A stretch of DNA of 64,000 bases from Syntrophorhabdaceae bacterium (GCA_036504895.1 DASXUJ010000134.1:38807-102806), one strand, 5' to 3'. Counted from the stretch's first letter, positions 1 through 9,552 are shown. Program-made: numbers and translations. Notes: generated from the letters alone by a model not told the origin.

Positions 1-4
1 ATAA

Positions 5-30
5 CCCTGCAAAGGGGGCGGCTTTTTTCG
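5..30 (+). terminator. Probable terminator of a gene left of the window
   Basis: A short CCCT/AGGG stem is followed closely by a run of six T. It probably ends a plus-strand gene lying upstream of the window. The stem is short and may continue beyond the edge, so the call is tentative. Confidence 0.3.
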
Positions 31-82
31 GTATTAGTCGAGTATTTGTATGCACCAAATTAATGAGGAAGGGAGGTAAGGC

Positions 83-691
83 ATGAAGAGGGTATTGTTA
101 GCAGTAATGGCTCTGGCACTGGTTTTCACGGTGGTACAAATTGATTTTGCCCTGGCTCAGGATACCGAGATGCTTGGGGCCGCGAAGATGGCGGGCGAGA
201 AGCCCGGTGTCGTTATGGTGCAGTCAGTTTCGGAGAAGGTCAACGTCGAGTCAGTTGACGCGGCGGCACGGACCTTGACCCTCAAATTTCCGGACGGGAG
301 AATGGTCGCTCACAAGGTGGACCCGTCCGTGAAAAACTTCGACCAGATAAAGGCGGGTGACGAGATCAAGGTAACTTATGCAAAATCCGTGGCGCTCTAT
401 GTCAGGAAGGCTACTGACTCGCCGGCGCAGGGCGAGGTCCGGACCGTCCAGGTGGCGCCCAAGGGCGCAAAGCCGGGCGTTGTCATGACAGGTACCTCTG
501 AAATAACTGCCAGGGTCGAGGCAATCGATTATGCGAACCGAACCGTAACGCTCAAAGGACCCGAGGGCAACGTGGCCACCTTTTCGGTGGACGAGAGGGC
601 AAAGAGGTTCAAGGCCGTGAAGGTGGGCGACGACATCGTCCTGAGGGTCACCGATGCCATGGTAATAGCGGTCGAGACGCCCGCTCAATAG
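83..691 (+). CDS. Exported protein with two tandem ~70-residue repeats
   Basis: The 202-residue product begins with a typical Sec signal peptide (basic MKR, hydrophobic core, likely cleavage after ALA near residue 25). The mature part is an internal duplication. Residues ~40-110 and ~130-200 each start with KPGVVM, continue with an alternating V-V-A-R-T-L/V-T-L pattern and end with a VGD/AGD-I-hydrophobic motif, like a small beta-barrel (OB/SH3-like) domain. I do not recognise a named family and assign no function. The start has a good ribosome site (GGGAGGT). An outer-membrane-type protein follows 93 bases later on the same strand, so both may belong to the envelope. The duplication is directly visible; the fold is inferred. 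Confidence 0.75.
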   Translation: MKRVLLAVMALALVFTVVQIDFALAQDTEMLGAAKMAGEKPGVVMVQSVSEKVNVESVDAAARTLTLKFPDGRMVAHKVDPSVKNFDQIKAGDEIKVTYAKSVALYVRKATDSPAQGEVRTVQVAPKGAKPGVVMTGTSEITARVEAIDYANRTVTLKGPEGNVATFSVDERAKRFKAVKVGDDIVLRVTDAMVIAVETPAQ

Positions 692-704
692 CGGGTCAGC
701 GTAC

Positions 705-758
705 CAAGCCCCGCCTAAAGGCGGCCTGCGAGCCCTCGTCGCCTTCAGGCGGGGCTTG
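705..758 (+). terminator. Long hairpin between two exported-protein genes
   Basis: The arms CAAGCCCCGCCT and AGGCGGGGCTTG pair almost perfectly, and the inner bases AAAGGCG/CGCCTTC extend the stem. It lies 14 bases after the stop of the first gene and 27 before the next start. No T run follows, so it could be a terminator, an mRNA-stabilising hairpin or a small repetitive extragenic palindrome. Confidence 0.5.
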
Positions 759-784
759 CAGATTTCACTGAGGAGGAAAGGGAG

Positions 785-1612
785 ATGAGGAAAAAAGCTG
801 AAATGCTCTTCGTGGTTTTTACGGTTACGCTGGCGCTCGCAATGTTCTGTCCGTGGGCATACGGTCAGGAGACCTCATCCGGTGAGAGCGACTCCATCAA
901 AGGTGATAAATGGCAGGTGGAGGTAATACCCTATCTCTGGGCAACGGCCCTGACCGGCAATGTGCAGGTAAGAGGCATCGATTCCAAAGTGGATATGAGC
1001 TTTGCCGATATCTGGAAGGACCTCGACTTTGGAGCCATGGCGCACGTAGAAGCAATGAAAGGGAACTGGGGGTTCTTCGCGGACGGACTCTATGTGAAAC
1101 TCACGGCCGATGGGGACACCGCCGGTCCAAGGGTCGGACCCGTCTCGGGGAGCGTCAAGATAAAAGAATGGATCGTTGAGCTGGGCGGCCTGTACCGGAT
1201 CGGCCGGTGGCCGGTCGGGGAAGGGAGAAAGATATCGCTTGACGCCCTTGGCGGGGGCCGGTACTGGTACCTCGAAAGCACCCTGAATTTTGCCGCTCCT
1301 GATCGCGGTCTTCTTATCGATATGAGCGCAAGTAAAGAGTGGGTTGACCCCTTTGCAGGACTCCGGATGCGCGCGGACCTGACCCGGGATCTCGCATTCC
1401 TGTTACGGGGCGATATTGGAGGCTTCGGTCTGGGTTCGACCTTCTCCTGGAATGCCTCCGGCGTCTTTCAATATTCTTTTACCCCCGCAATCAGAACCTA
1501 TCTGGGATACCGCGCCATGAAGGTGGATTATGAGTCGGGAAGCGGTGCGACCAAGTTCAGATATGACGTGAACATGTATGGCCCCATCGCGGGAGTGGGC
1601 TTCCGTTTTTAG
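785..1612 (+). CDS. Outer-membrane beta-barrel protein
   Basis: The 275-residue product has a signal peptide (MRKKAEM then a hydrophobic core, cleavage near YGQ, residue 28). The rest is rich in alternating aromatic and hydrophobic strands with Gly/Asp turns and ends in GVGFRF, a C-terminal aromatic typical of Omp signatures. A WQVEVIPYLWA segment near residue 40 matches the N-terminal strand of many small 8-12-strand barrel proteins in environmental Proteobacteria. The exact function (porin or adhesin-like) cannot be read. It has a good ribosome site (GAGGAGGAAAGGGAG) and may be co-transcribed with the preceding exported protein, apart from the intervening hairpin. Confidence 0.7.
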   Translation: MRKKAEMLFVVFTVTLALAMFCPWAYGQETSSGESDSIKGDKWQVEVIPYLWATALTGNVQVRGIDSKVDMSFADIWKDLDFGAMAHVEAMKGNWGFFADGLYVKLTADGDTAGPRVGPVSGSVKIKEWIVELGGLYRIGRWPVGEGRKISLDALGGGRYWYLESTLNFAAPDRGLLIDMSASKEWVDPFAGLRMRADLTRDLAFLLRGDIGGFGLGSTFSWNASGVFQYSFTPAIRTYLGYRAMKVDYESGSGATKFRYDVNMYGPIAGVGFRF

Positions 1613-1795
1613 CTTGAATTGCCGTAACAAAACCATAGGCTGCGTTGAGAGGTTCTCGAAGCGGCGGCCGGGAAAGGGGCTTTTAGGTTCCGGGCGGAGA
1701 GGATGAAGATTTTTCCGGATGAGACCCATGGAGTAGGAAAGTAGCGCACCTGAGCACGGCAAGAAACGAAATGAAGTAGTGACAGGGAGGAAAAG

Positions 1796-3400
1796 ATGAA
1801 TACAAGAATGGTGCAGCTCCTTTCCGCAATTGTGGTCCTTATGGCGTTCATCGCCTGCCCGGCAATTGGGGCGGACAAGCCTAATATTGTCGTCATAATG
1901 GGAGACGACATCGGCATCTGGAACATCGGCGCGTACCACCGGGGCATGATGGCCGGGCGAACGCCGAATCTCGACAAGCTCGCCGCCGAAGGCATGCTCT
2001 TCACCGACTACTACGCCGAGGCAAGCTGCACGGCGGGCCGGGCGAGCTTCGTCACCGGCGAATTGCCGATCCGCACGGGCATGACCACAGTCGGCCAGGC
2101 GGGTTCTCCTATCGGCTTGCCGGCCCAGGCGCCTACGATTGCGACGGCGCTCAAGAGCATGGGTTATGCCACGGGGCAATTCGGAAAAAACCACCTCGGC
2201 GATCTCAACGAATTCCTACCCACCGTTCACGGCTTTGACGAGTTTTTCGGCTATCTCTACCACCTCGATGCAATGGAAGATCCCGCCCATTCCGCCTACC
2301 CGCAGGAGTTGCTGAACAAAGTCGGCCCGCGCAACATGGTCCACAGCTGGGCCGCGGATACGGATGACCCGACGGTGCAGCCACGGTGGGGCAAGATCGG
2401 TAAACAAAAGATCGAAGACGCCGGGACGCTCTATCCGAAACGGATGGAGACAGTGGACGACGAAATCCTCGCGAAGGCGCTCGCCTTCGTGGACAAGGCC
2501 AAGGCGGACGGCAAACCCTTCTTCCTCTGGCTCAACCCGACCCGCATGCACATTGTCACCCATCTTTCGGAGAAGTATAGGAAGATGCGCGACTCGAAGA
2601 ATGGCTGGACCATTCAGGAAGCCGGCATGTCCCAGATCGACGATATCGTGGGCGACGTGATGAAGAAACTCAAGGACATCGGCGTAGACGACAACACAAT
2701 CGTCATGTTCACCACCGACAACGGCACGGAAACATTCACCTGGCCCGATGGCGGCAACACACCCTTCCGGGGACAAAAAGGAACGATCTATGAAGGCGGG
2801 TTCCGCGCGCCGGCAATGATCCGCTGGCCGGGCAAGGTGCCGGCAGGCAAGGTGGAGAACGGCATCATCTCCGGGCTCGACTGGTTCCCGACTTTTGTGG
2901 CTGCTGCCGGCAACCCGAACATCGCTGCCGAGCTGCTGAAAGGAAAGCAACTCGGTGACCGCACCTACAAAGTCCACCTCGACGGCTATAACCAGATGGA
3001 CATGATCACGGGCAAGGGTCCCTCGAACCGCCACGAGATCTTCTATTTCGGGGAAAGCACGTTGGGCGCGGTGCGCGTTGACGACTTCAAGTATCGTTTC
3101 ATCGAGCAGCCTCAGGGCTGGATCGGTCCCAAGGTTCATGTCGATGCGCCGATTCTGACGAACCTTCGCCTCGATCCCTTCGAGCGATTCGACTGGCCGG
3201 TCGGAACTCTTGCCGGATCCCAGAATTATTTCTCCTGGTTCCAGTACGAGTTCTGGCGTTTCATTTTTGTCCAGCAGGAGGTGGCGAAGCTGGCCAGGAC
3301 GGGCGTGGAGTATCCACCCATGCAGAAGGGCGCGAGCTTCAACCTCGATGCCGTGAAAGCGAAAATCGAGGAAGCCATAAAGGCGCGCGAGGGTCGATAA
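1796..3400 (+). CDS. Periplasmic arylsulfatase (formylglycine type)
   Basis: This is a 534-residue alkaline-phosphatase-superfamily sulfatase. A signal peptide (residues 1-26) sends it to the periplasm, where it would hydrolyse sulfate esters. The GDD motif (Asp37, Asp38) binds the divalent metal. Cys78 in CTAGR is the residue converted to formylglycine. TTDNGTE and GQKGTIYEGGFRAP are the conserved metal- and sulfate-binding C-terminal motifs. The activation motif has Ala where the canonical CxPxR has Pro. CxAxR sites are tolerated in some sulfatases, particularly those matured by the radical-SAM enzyme anSME; no maturase is in this window. A second sulfatase with a canonical motif lies 3.4 kb downstream. 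The aryl substrate is inferred from family resemblance only. Confidence 0.88.
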   Translation: MNTRMVQLLSAIVVLMAFIACPAIGADKPNIVVIMGDDIGIWNIGAYHRGMMAGRTPNLDKLAAEGMLFTDYYAEASCTAGRASFVTGELPIRTGMTTVGQAGSPIGLPAQAPTIATALKSMGYATGQFGKNHLGDLNEFLPTVHGFDEFFGYLYHLDAMEDPAHSAYPQELLNKVGPRNMVHSWAADTDDPTVQPRWGKIGKQKIEDAGTLYPKRMETVDDEILAKALAFVDKAKADGKPFFLWLNPTRMHIVTHLSEKYRKMRDSKNGWTIQEAGMSQIDDIVGDVMKKLKDIGVDDNTIVMFTTDNGTETFTWPDGGNTPFRGQKGTIYEGGFRAPAMIRWPGKVPAGKVENGIISGLDWFPTFVAAAGNPNIAAELLKGKQLGDRTYKVHLDGYNQMDMITGKGPSNRHEIFYFGESTLGAVRVDDFKYRFIEQPQGWIGPKVHVDAPILTNLRLDPFERFDWPVGTLAGSQNYFSWFQYEFWRFIFVQQEVAKLARTGVEYPPMQKGASFNLDAVKAKIEEAIKAREGR

Positions 3401-3475
3401 GAAGACTCTTAACGACAGGGGTCCCGGGCCGCACAGGCATAGAACGATTGGCGGATGAATAAGGGGGGGTGAATC

Positions 3476-4240
3476 GTGAGCCCATTGGCAATTTCCCTGG
3501 TTACATTTGGTTGCATTTTTGGCGGCACCATGCTCGGAATTCTCTTTCATGAGATGCTGCCCGATCATCATCTCAGTGCCGAGTCAAAGGATTCGGTGAA
3601 GCTGGGGACCGGTATGATCGGGATGCTGGCTGCCCTTGTCCTTGGTCTTTTGATTGCCTCCGCAAAGGGTAATTTCGATACTATGAGCAGTGGGCTCAAG
3701 CAGGCCGGCGCCAAAATCATCTCCCTGGACCGCGTCATGGCCGACTACGGACCGGAGACAAAGGATGCACGCGATCTCTTGCGCCGCGCGGTCGCCGCGG
3801 TAATCGAGCGGGTCTGGCCGGATGAGAGGACAGGACGAAAGGAAGTGAAGGTCTTTGACGCGGGGGTCGGGATCGAGACTATCCAGGGACATCTTAGTCG
3901 ACTCACCCCGAAAAACGACTCCCAACGATGGCTTCAGTCGCGGGCCTTGCAGTTGATCGGCGAGATAGGGGATGCACGCTGGCTGCTTGTCGAACAGAGC
4001 CACGAGAGTTCGCTGCCCATGCTGCTCCTCTTCATACTGATCTTCTGGCTCACCGTTATCTTCTCCAGCTTCGGTCTCTTCTCCCCGCGTAATGCAACAG
4101 TAGTCGTGGTCTTGCTCGTGTGTGCCTTATCTGCCGCAGGTTCACTCTTTATGATTTTGGAGCTGGACCGCCCGCTTGAGGGGGTGATAAGGCTCTCCGA
4201 CGCCCCGCTGCGTAACGCCCTCGTGCTGCTCGGTCGTTAG
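3476..4240 (+). CDS. DUF4239 (bestrophin-like) membrane protein, GTG start
   Basis: The 254-residue protein has two hydrophobic helices near the N-terminus (residues ~5-25 and ~43-64), a ~110-residue soluble helical middle and two more helices at ~182-202 and ~208-230. The C-terminal ELDRPLEGVI stretch is characteristic of the DUF4239 family, which is distantly related to bestrophin anion channels. The start is GTG, supported by a strong GGGGGGGTG ribosome site. It sits between a sulfatase and a haem protein; an anion (sulfate or chloride) role is tempting but only inference. Family confidence is good, function unknown. Confidence 0.75.
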   Translation: MSPLAISLVTFGCIFGGTMLGILFHEMLPDHHLSAESKDSVKLGTGMIGMLAALVLGLLIASAKGNFDTMSSGLKQAGAKIISLDRVMADYGPETKDARDLLRRAVAAVIERVWPDERTGRKEVKVFDAGVGIETIQGHLSRLTPKNDSQRWLQSRALQLIGEIGDARWLLVEQSHESSLPMLLLFILIFWLTVIFSSFGLFSPRNATVVVVLLVCALSAAGSLFMILELDRPLEGVIRLSDAPLRNALVLLGR

Positions 4241-4295
4241 GTCTGACGTCGGCATCGGAGATACATCGTGTTTCACCACAGAAAGGAGTATTACA

Positions 4296-4340
4296 GTGAA
4301 AGGGTGCAAAAAATTTCTTAACCGGACATTTGCGCAATGA
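4296..4340 (+). CDS. Possible 14-codon leader peptide coupled to the cytochrome gene
   Basis: A GTG codon 8 bases after a good ribosome site (AAAGGAG) opens a 14-codon frame, VKGCKKFLNRTFAQ. It ends in TGA overlapping the ATG of the cytochrome gene (ATGA). The cytochrome start has no convincing ribosome site of its own, so translation of this mini-frame could deliver ribosomes to it. Nothing else supports the peptide, and it may simply be chance. Confidence 0.35.
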   Translation: MKGCKKFLNRTFAQ

Positions 4341-6613
4341 GGAAACGAATATGGCTCCGGGTGGCGCTGGCGGCAACGATCATAGCCGCGGCTTTGAACG
4401 CGCGCGCAGAGGAGGGGGGATACCGGGGCTATGCGGGCTCCAGGAGCTGTGTGGAGTGCCACCAGAGGTTTTATGATCTCTGGTCCAACTCCCGCCACGG
4501 GCTGGCCATGCAGCCCTACAGTACCACATTTGCGAAAGCCGCGCTCACTTCCCAGACGGGGGACGTGGTGATCGGCAAGCTTAAATACCGTGCCGATCTC
4601 ACCAGAGGCGTAGTCACCGAGAAGGGCCCCGGGGGGATGAAGCAGTACGCCATCGCGCATGCCCTGGGAGGCAAGAACGTCTATTACTTCCTGACCCCCT
4701 TTCCAAGGGGGCGGCTGCAAACGCTCCCCCTCGCATATGACATCAACAGAAAGGTCTGGTTCGATACGGCCGCAAGCGGCGTACGCCACTTCCCCGGCGC
4801 AGGCAGGGACCAACCTGTAAGCTGGAAGGACACCGGTTATACCTTCAACACGGGCTGCTACAACTGCCACGTGAGCCAGCTTTCGACCAACTACGACCTG
4901 AAGACCGATAGGTACCACACAACCTGGGCGGAGCCGGGCATCAACTGCGAGACCTGTCATGGTCCGTCGGCTGAGCACAACCGGGTCATGAAGGAGACCC
5001 CCAGGGGGCAGCTCCCGAAAGATATGAAGATCATCAGCGTCAAGAAGTTCACGCCCGATCAGCACAACGCCGCCTGTTCCGGATGTCACGCCAAGATGTC
5101 CCCCGTCACCAAGGCTTACGCGCCCGGGGAGAGATTCTTCGACCACTACGATGTCGTTACCCTGGAGAACCCCGACTACTACCCTGACGGCCGCGACCTG
5201 GGCGAGAACTACACCTACACCTCGTGGCTCATGAGCCCTTGCGCCAAGGGGGGGAAGATCAACTGCGTGACCTGCCACACCTCGAGCGGCCGCTACCGGT
5301 TCAAGGCCGAAGAAAAGGCGAACCATGCATGCATGCCCTGCCATGAGGATCGTGTGAAAAACTCAGTCGCCCACACCCGCCACAAACCGGACAGCACGGC
5401 GAACAAATGCGTCTCCTGCCACATGCCCATGACCTCCTTTGCCCGCATGAACCGAACCGACCATTCCATGCTGCCGCCGACGCCTTCGGCTACCATTGCC
5501 TTCAAGTCCCCCAATGCATGCAACCTCTGCCACACCGATAAGGACGCGGTCTGGGCGGACAAGCATGTACGGCAATGGCGCGCCCGTGACTATCAGGCGC
5601 CTCTCGTCGCGAGGGCGGCCCTCATCGAGGGGGCTCGCCACAGAGACTGGAAGCAGCTGCCCGCGATGCTCGACTACATAACCGGCAAGGATCGTGATGA
5701 GGTATTCGCCGCGTCCCTTATCCGCATGATCCCCTGGTCGGGGGACGCACGGAAGGCCCCGGCACTGCTTGGGGCCATGAAGGATTCTTCTCCGCTGGTA
5801 CGCGCCGCCGCAGCCGATGCGCTGCAACAGGCGCCATCCCGCGAGGCGGTCCAGGCCCTTGTGGCTGCCACGGCCGATGAGTACCGTCTTGTCCGGGTTC
5901 GCGCTGCCGCATCCCTCACGGCTTACCTCAAACTGCCCCTTGACGGGGCGAGCAAACAGACCGTTGAAACTGCGCACAAGGAGTACCTCGCCTCGCTCAC
6001 GGCACGACCCGACCAATGGTCATCGCACTACAACCTGGGCAATTACCACCTGAACCGCAACGAGCTGAAACAGGCAGTCGGCGCTTACGACACGGCCTTG
6101 AAGCTTGAGCCGCGCGCGGTCCTGGCCATGGTCAATGAATCGATGGCCTATGCCCGCATGGGAGAGGGCAAGAAAGCCGACGAATCGCTCAAGAGAGCCT
6201 TGAAAGAGGCCCCGGACAATGCCGCCGCCAACTTCAATATGGGCCTGCTCAAGGCGGAGCAGAATGATCCGAAAGGGGCGGAAAAGTATCTTAAGAAGGC
6301 GCTGGATGCCGATCCCCAGATGGCCCAGGCGGCTTACAACCTCTGCATCATTACTTCAAAAGACCGCATCGCCGAAGCGGTGAGGTACTGCAGAAAGGCG
6401 GCCGATCTCAGGCCCCAGGACCCCAGGTATGCATTCTCCCTTGCCTTCTATCTTAATCAGAAGGGAGACAGGGACGAGGCGGCGAGGTTGTTAAAGGCCA
6501 TCATAGAGAAGTACCCGGGCTATAGAGATGCCGAGATGCTCCTCGGAGAAATATCGAAAAACAAGAAGAAACCATTAGGGAAGCATCGGGAATGGAGCAG
6601 TGACATGAAGTAA
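4337..6613 (+). CDS. Periplasmic octahaem c-type cytochrome with HEAT and TPR repeats
   Basis: The 758-residue product has a signal peptide (residues 1-24). Eight CXXCH haem-c motifs follow, with first Cys at about 38, 174, 204, 247, 310, 332, 358 and 395. Next is a HEAT-like helical segment (~430-545) and then at least four tetratricopeptide repeats (~560-745) with the usual alternating small and aromatic residues. The haem part would transfer electrons or reduce a substrate in the periplasm; the TPRs would hold a partner protein. Multihaem-TPR fusions of this layout are known in Deltaproteobacteria and Planctomycetes, without an agreed function. The start overlaps the stop of a possible leader peptide. 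It lies between two sulfatase genes on the same strand. Confidence 0.85.
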   Translation: MRKRIWLRVALAATIIAAALNARAEEGGYRGYAGSRSCVECHQRFYDLWSNSRHGLAMQPYSTTFAKAALTSQTGDVVIGKLKYRADLTRGVVTEKGPGGMKQYAIAHALGGKNVYYFLTPFPRGRLQTLPLAYDINRKVWFDTAASGVRHFPGAGRDQPVSWKDTGYTFNTGCYNCHVSQLSTNYDLKTDRYHTTWAEPGINCETCHGPSAEHNRVMKETPRGQLPKDMKIISVKKFTPDQHNAACSGCHAKMSPVTKAYAPGERFFDHYDVVTLENPDYYPDGRDLGENYTYTSWLMSPCAKGGKINCVTCHTSSGRYRFKAEEKANHACMPCHEDRVKNSVAHTRHKPDSTANKCVSCHMPMTSFARMNRTDHSMLPPTPSATIAFKSPNACNLCHTDKDAVWADKHVRQWRARDYQAPLVARAALIEGARHRDWKQLPAMLDYITGKDRDEVFAASLIRMIPWSGDARKAPALLGAMKDSSPLVRAAAADALQQAPSREAVQALVAATADEYRLVRVRAAASLTAYLKLPLDGASKQTVETAHKEYLASLTARPDQWSSHYNLGNYHLNRNELKQAVGAYDTALKLEPRAVLAMVNESMAYARMGEGKKADESLKRALKEAPDNAAANFNMGLLKAEQNDPKGAEKYLKKALDADPQMAQAAYNLCIITSKDRIAEAVRYCRKAADLRPQDPRYAFSLAFYLNQKGDRDEAARLLKAIIEKYPGYRDAEMLLGEISKNKKKPLGKHREWSSDMK

Positions 6614-6871
6614 TACCGGAGCGATCCCCGAGATTTCTCCTGTCGACGCCCCACCTGCGGATCGAGAGGGGTGGTGTGCTCCCGGCGCCGAACGGCAGGT
6701 ATGGCGAAGGATGGCATATTATTCCCGTGAGCAGGTAAAACCGTTTTATGGTGTGGTATGCAATATCACGTGGCGCCATTCCTAAAAGAGATCAATCTCG
6801 CCTTTCCCTGGTTGTTCGCCGGCGCGTTACACACTTTGTCAAATAGTCAGCATATCAGGAGAGGAGGTTTT

Positions 6872-9382
6872 ATGAGAAGAAAGGAGGTTCTAATTACGGC
6901 CCTGCTTGCAATTGCCGCTTTGATGCTTTCGCTCGTGCCGGCCATGGCGCAGCAGATCACCGGGATACCCGGTTCACCGAGCGCCACCATAACGATAAGG
7001 GGCGACCGGCTTCCGGCGCCGCCCGCGAAGTTCGAGGGCAAGATCGAGCGCAACGCCATGGATTCAAAGCCATACTGGCCGCCGCGCATTATGCCGAAAA
7101 AGGACGCACCGAACGTGCTGCTTATCATGACCGACGATTCCGGCTACGGCGTCCCGAGCACGTTCGGCGGCGTGATCCCGACCCCGGCGCTCGACAGGAT
7201 CGCCGCCAACGGCGTACGGTATACGAATTTCCACTCGACGGCGTTGTGCTCGCCCACGCGGGCGGCGCTCATCACCGGCCGCAACCACCACTCGGCAGGC
7301 TTCGGCGTCATCTCCGAGCAGGCGTCGGGTTACCCGGGCTACAACAGCTTCATCGAAAAAAACAAAGCCACTATCGGCACCATCCTGAAGAACAACGGCT
7401 ACCGCACCTCGTGGTTCGGCAAGAACCACAACACCCCTGCGTTCCAGGCGAGCCAGGATGGGCCATTCGACCAGTGGCCCATCGGCATGGGCTTCGAGTA
7501 TTTCTACGGATTCATGGGCGGGGATACCAATCAGTGGCAGCCGGCGAATCTCGCGCGCAACACGACGTATATCTACCCTTTTATCGATAATCCCGGCTAC
7601 AACCTCACGACTGCCATGGCGGACGAGGCCATCGCCTATATGCAGCGCATCAACGCCCTCGCGCCTGAGCAGCCGTGGCTCATCTACTACGTCCCCGGCG
7701 GAACTCACGCCCCCCATCATCCCACGCCCGAGTGGATCGCCAAAATCAGCAAAATGAAGCTTTTCGACAAGGGATGGAACGAGCTTCGGGAACAGATCTT
7801 TGCCAATCAGAAGAGGCTCGGGGTGATCCCCCAGGACGCGAAAATGACCCCCTGGCCGGACGATCTGCTAAAGAGATGGAACCAGCTCACGGACGGTGAG
7901 AAGAAGATGTTCCTCCGCCAGGTGGATGTCTTTGCCGCGTACGTCGCCTATACCGACCACGAGATCGGCCGCGTGATCCAGGCGGTGGAAGACATGGGCA
8001 AGCTCGACAACACGCTTATCATCTACATCAACGGCGACAACGGCACCAGCTCCGAAGGCACGCTGAACGGCACGCCGAACGAGGTCGCCATGTTCAACGG
8101 CGTCGAGGTGCCGGTCGAAACTCAGCTCAAGCACTTCTATGACGTCTGGGGATCGGACAAGACCTACGGCCATATGGCGGTGCCGTGGGCGTGGGCTTTC
8201 GACACGCCCTTCTCGTGGACCAAGCAGGTTGCATCGCACTTCGGCGGCATCCGCCAGGGCATGGCGATCTCGTGGCCAAAGGTGATCAAGGACAAGGGCG
8301 GCATCCGTCACCAGTTCCACCACGTCATCGACATCGCTCCCACCATCCTGGAGGCCGCACAGATCCGTCAGCCCGAGGTGGTCGACGGCATCAGGCAGAG
8401 CCCCATGGAGGGCGTGAGCATGGTCTACACCTTCGACAAGGCTAATGCAAATGCGCCGTCGACGCACAAGACGCAGTACTTCGAGATGATGGGCGACCGC
8501 GCGATCTACCACGACGGCTGGATCGCGAGCACGAAGGTCATGCGTCCGCCCTGGGTCACCATGGCGCCCGCCAAGGACCCGATGAGCTTCCCGTGGGAAC
8601 TGTACGACCTCAAAAAGGACTGGACCCAGTCCGACAATGTGGCCGACAAGTACCCGGACAAGCTCAGGGAGTTGGAGGGCATCTTCTGGCAGGAAGCGAA
8701 GAAATACCAGGTCCTGCCGCTCGACGCGACGGTCGCGACGCGCTTGATCACGCCGAGGCCGAGCATCACTGCCGGGCGCAATGTGTTCACCTACTCCGGG
8801 GAGCTGACCGGAACTCCCAACGGCGACGCCCCGAGCATACTGAACACGTCGTACCACTTCAAGGCCGAGGTGGAGATACCGCAGGGGGGCGCCGAAGGGG
8901 TGATCGTGACCCAGGGCGGCCGGTTCGCAGGCTATGGATTCTATCTCCTGAAGGGTAAGCCCATTTTTCTTTGGAACCTGGTCGATTTGGAGCGGATCCG
9001 CTGGGAAGGTCCCGAGGCTTTAACCCCGGGCTCCCATACCCTTGAATTCGATTTCAAGTACGACGGACTTGGCATGGGCACCCTTGCCTTCAACAACCTG
9101 AGCGGTATCGGCCGAAGCGGCACGGGCATTCTTAAAGTGGACGGCAAAGTCGTCGCGGAACGGAAGATGGAGCACACGATCCCGCTGATCCTGCAATGGG
9201 ACGAGAACTTTGACGTAGGCGCCGATACGGGTACGCCGGTGAATGACGCCGACTACCGGGTACCGTTCAAGTTCACCGGGAAGCTCAACAAGCTGACACT
9301 CACCATCGACAGGCCGAAGCTCACGCCCGCCGACGAGAAGCGGTTGCGGGAGGCCCAGCGGAACAACAAGGTGAGCGAGTAG
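6872..9382 (+). CDS. Large periplasmic arylsulfatase with C-terminal beta domain
   Basis: I chose the ATG at 6872 because GAGGAGG lies just upstream and it begins the signal peptide (cleavage near AMA, residue 26); an in-frame ATG at 6758 has no ribosome site. The 836-residue protein carries Asp88-Asp89 (metal), Cys126 in the canonical CSPTR formylglycine motif, GKNHNTP and a NGDNGTSSEG metal motif. After the ~560-residue catalytic core there is a ~200-residue beta-rich extension (PSITAGRNVFTYSG to the end), as in the large arylsulfatases related to the Pseudomonas enzyme. It would release sulfate from aryl or alkyl sulfate esters in the periplasm. A terminator hairpin follows at 9429. The substrate is not readable from sequence. 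Confidence 0.88.
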   Translation: MRRKEVLITALLAIAALMLSLVPAMAQQITGIPGSPSATITIRGDRLPAPPAKFEGKIERNAMDSKPYWPPRIMPKKDAPNVLLIMTDDSGYGVPSTFGGVIPTPALDRIAANGVRYTNFHSTALCSPTRAALITGRNHHSAGFGVISEQASGYPGYNSFIEKNKATIGTILKNNGYRTSWFGKNHNTPAFQASQDGPFDQWPIGMGFEYFYGFMGGDTNQWQPANLARNTTYIYPFIDNPGYNLTTAMADEAIAYMQRINALAPEQPWLIYYVPGGTHAPHHPTPEWIAKISKMKLFDKGWNELREQIFANQKRLGVIPQDAKMTPWPDDLLKRWNQLTDGEKKMFLRQVDVFAAYVAYTDHEIGRVIQAVEDMGKLDNTLIIYINGDNGTSSEGTLNGTPNEVAMFNGVEVPVETQLKHFYDVWGSDKTYGHMAVPWAWAFDTPFSWTKQVASHFGGIRQGMAISWPKVIKDKGGIRHQFHHVIDIAPTILEAAQIRQPEVVDGIRQSPMEGVSMVYTFDKANANAPSTHKTQYFEMMGDRAIYHDGWIASTKVMRPPWVTMAPAKDPMSFPWELYDLKKDWTQSDNVADKYPDKLRELEGIFWQEAKKYQVLPLDATVATRLITPRPSITAGRNVFTYSGELTGTPNGDAPSILNTSYHFKAEVEIPQGGAEGVIVTQGGRFAGYGFYLLKGKPIFLWNLVDLERIRWEGPEALTPGSHTLEFDFKYDGLGMGTLAFNNLSGIGRSGTGILKVDGKVVAERKMEHTIPLILQWDENFDVGADTGTPVNDADYRVPFKFTGKLNKLTLTIDRPKLTPADEKRLREAQRNNKVSE

Positions 9383-9428
9383 AAACCACTGGTGACCGGT
9401 CACTGATCGTCAGGGTGTGATGAATGAG

Positions 9429-9459
9429 AAAAGGCAGGGTCGGGATGGCCCTGCCTTTT
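9429..9459 (+). terminator. Rho-independent terminator after the second sulfatase
   Basis: Perfect 11-base arms (AAAAGGCAGGG and CCCTGCCTTTT) enclose a nine-base loop, with T-rich sequence on the right and A-rich on the left. It should work for the sulfatase and, read in reverse, for the converging permease gene. Confidence 0.85.
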
Positions 9460-9552
9460 CTTCACATTTTTTGAGGCGGTAATGGCTTGTTTCCCGGTTA
9501 TATGGGAGACATGAGATGGAAATCTCTCATGTGGCGTATGGTCACCTTCCCC

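Noticed and set aside
2216..3571. 451-codon open frame opposite the first sulfatase
   Set aside because: Shadow frame; the plus strand has clear sulfatase motifs.
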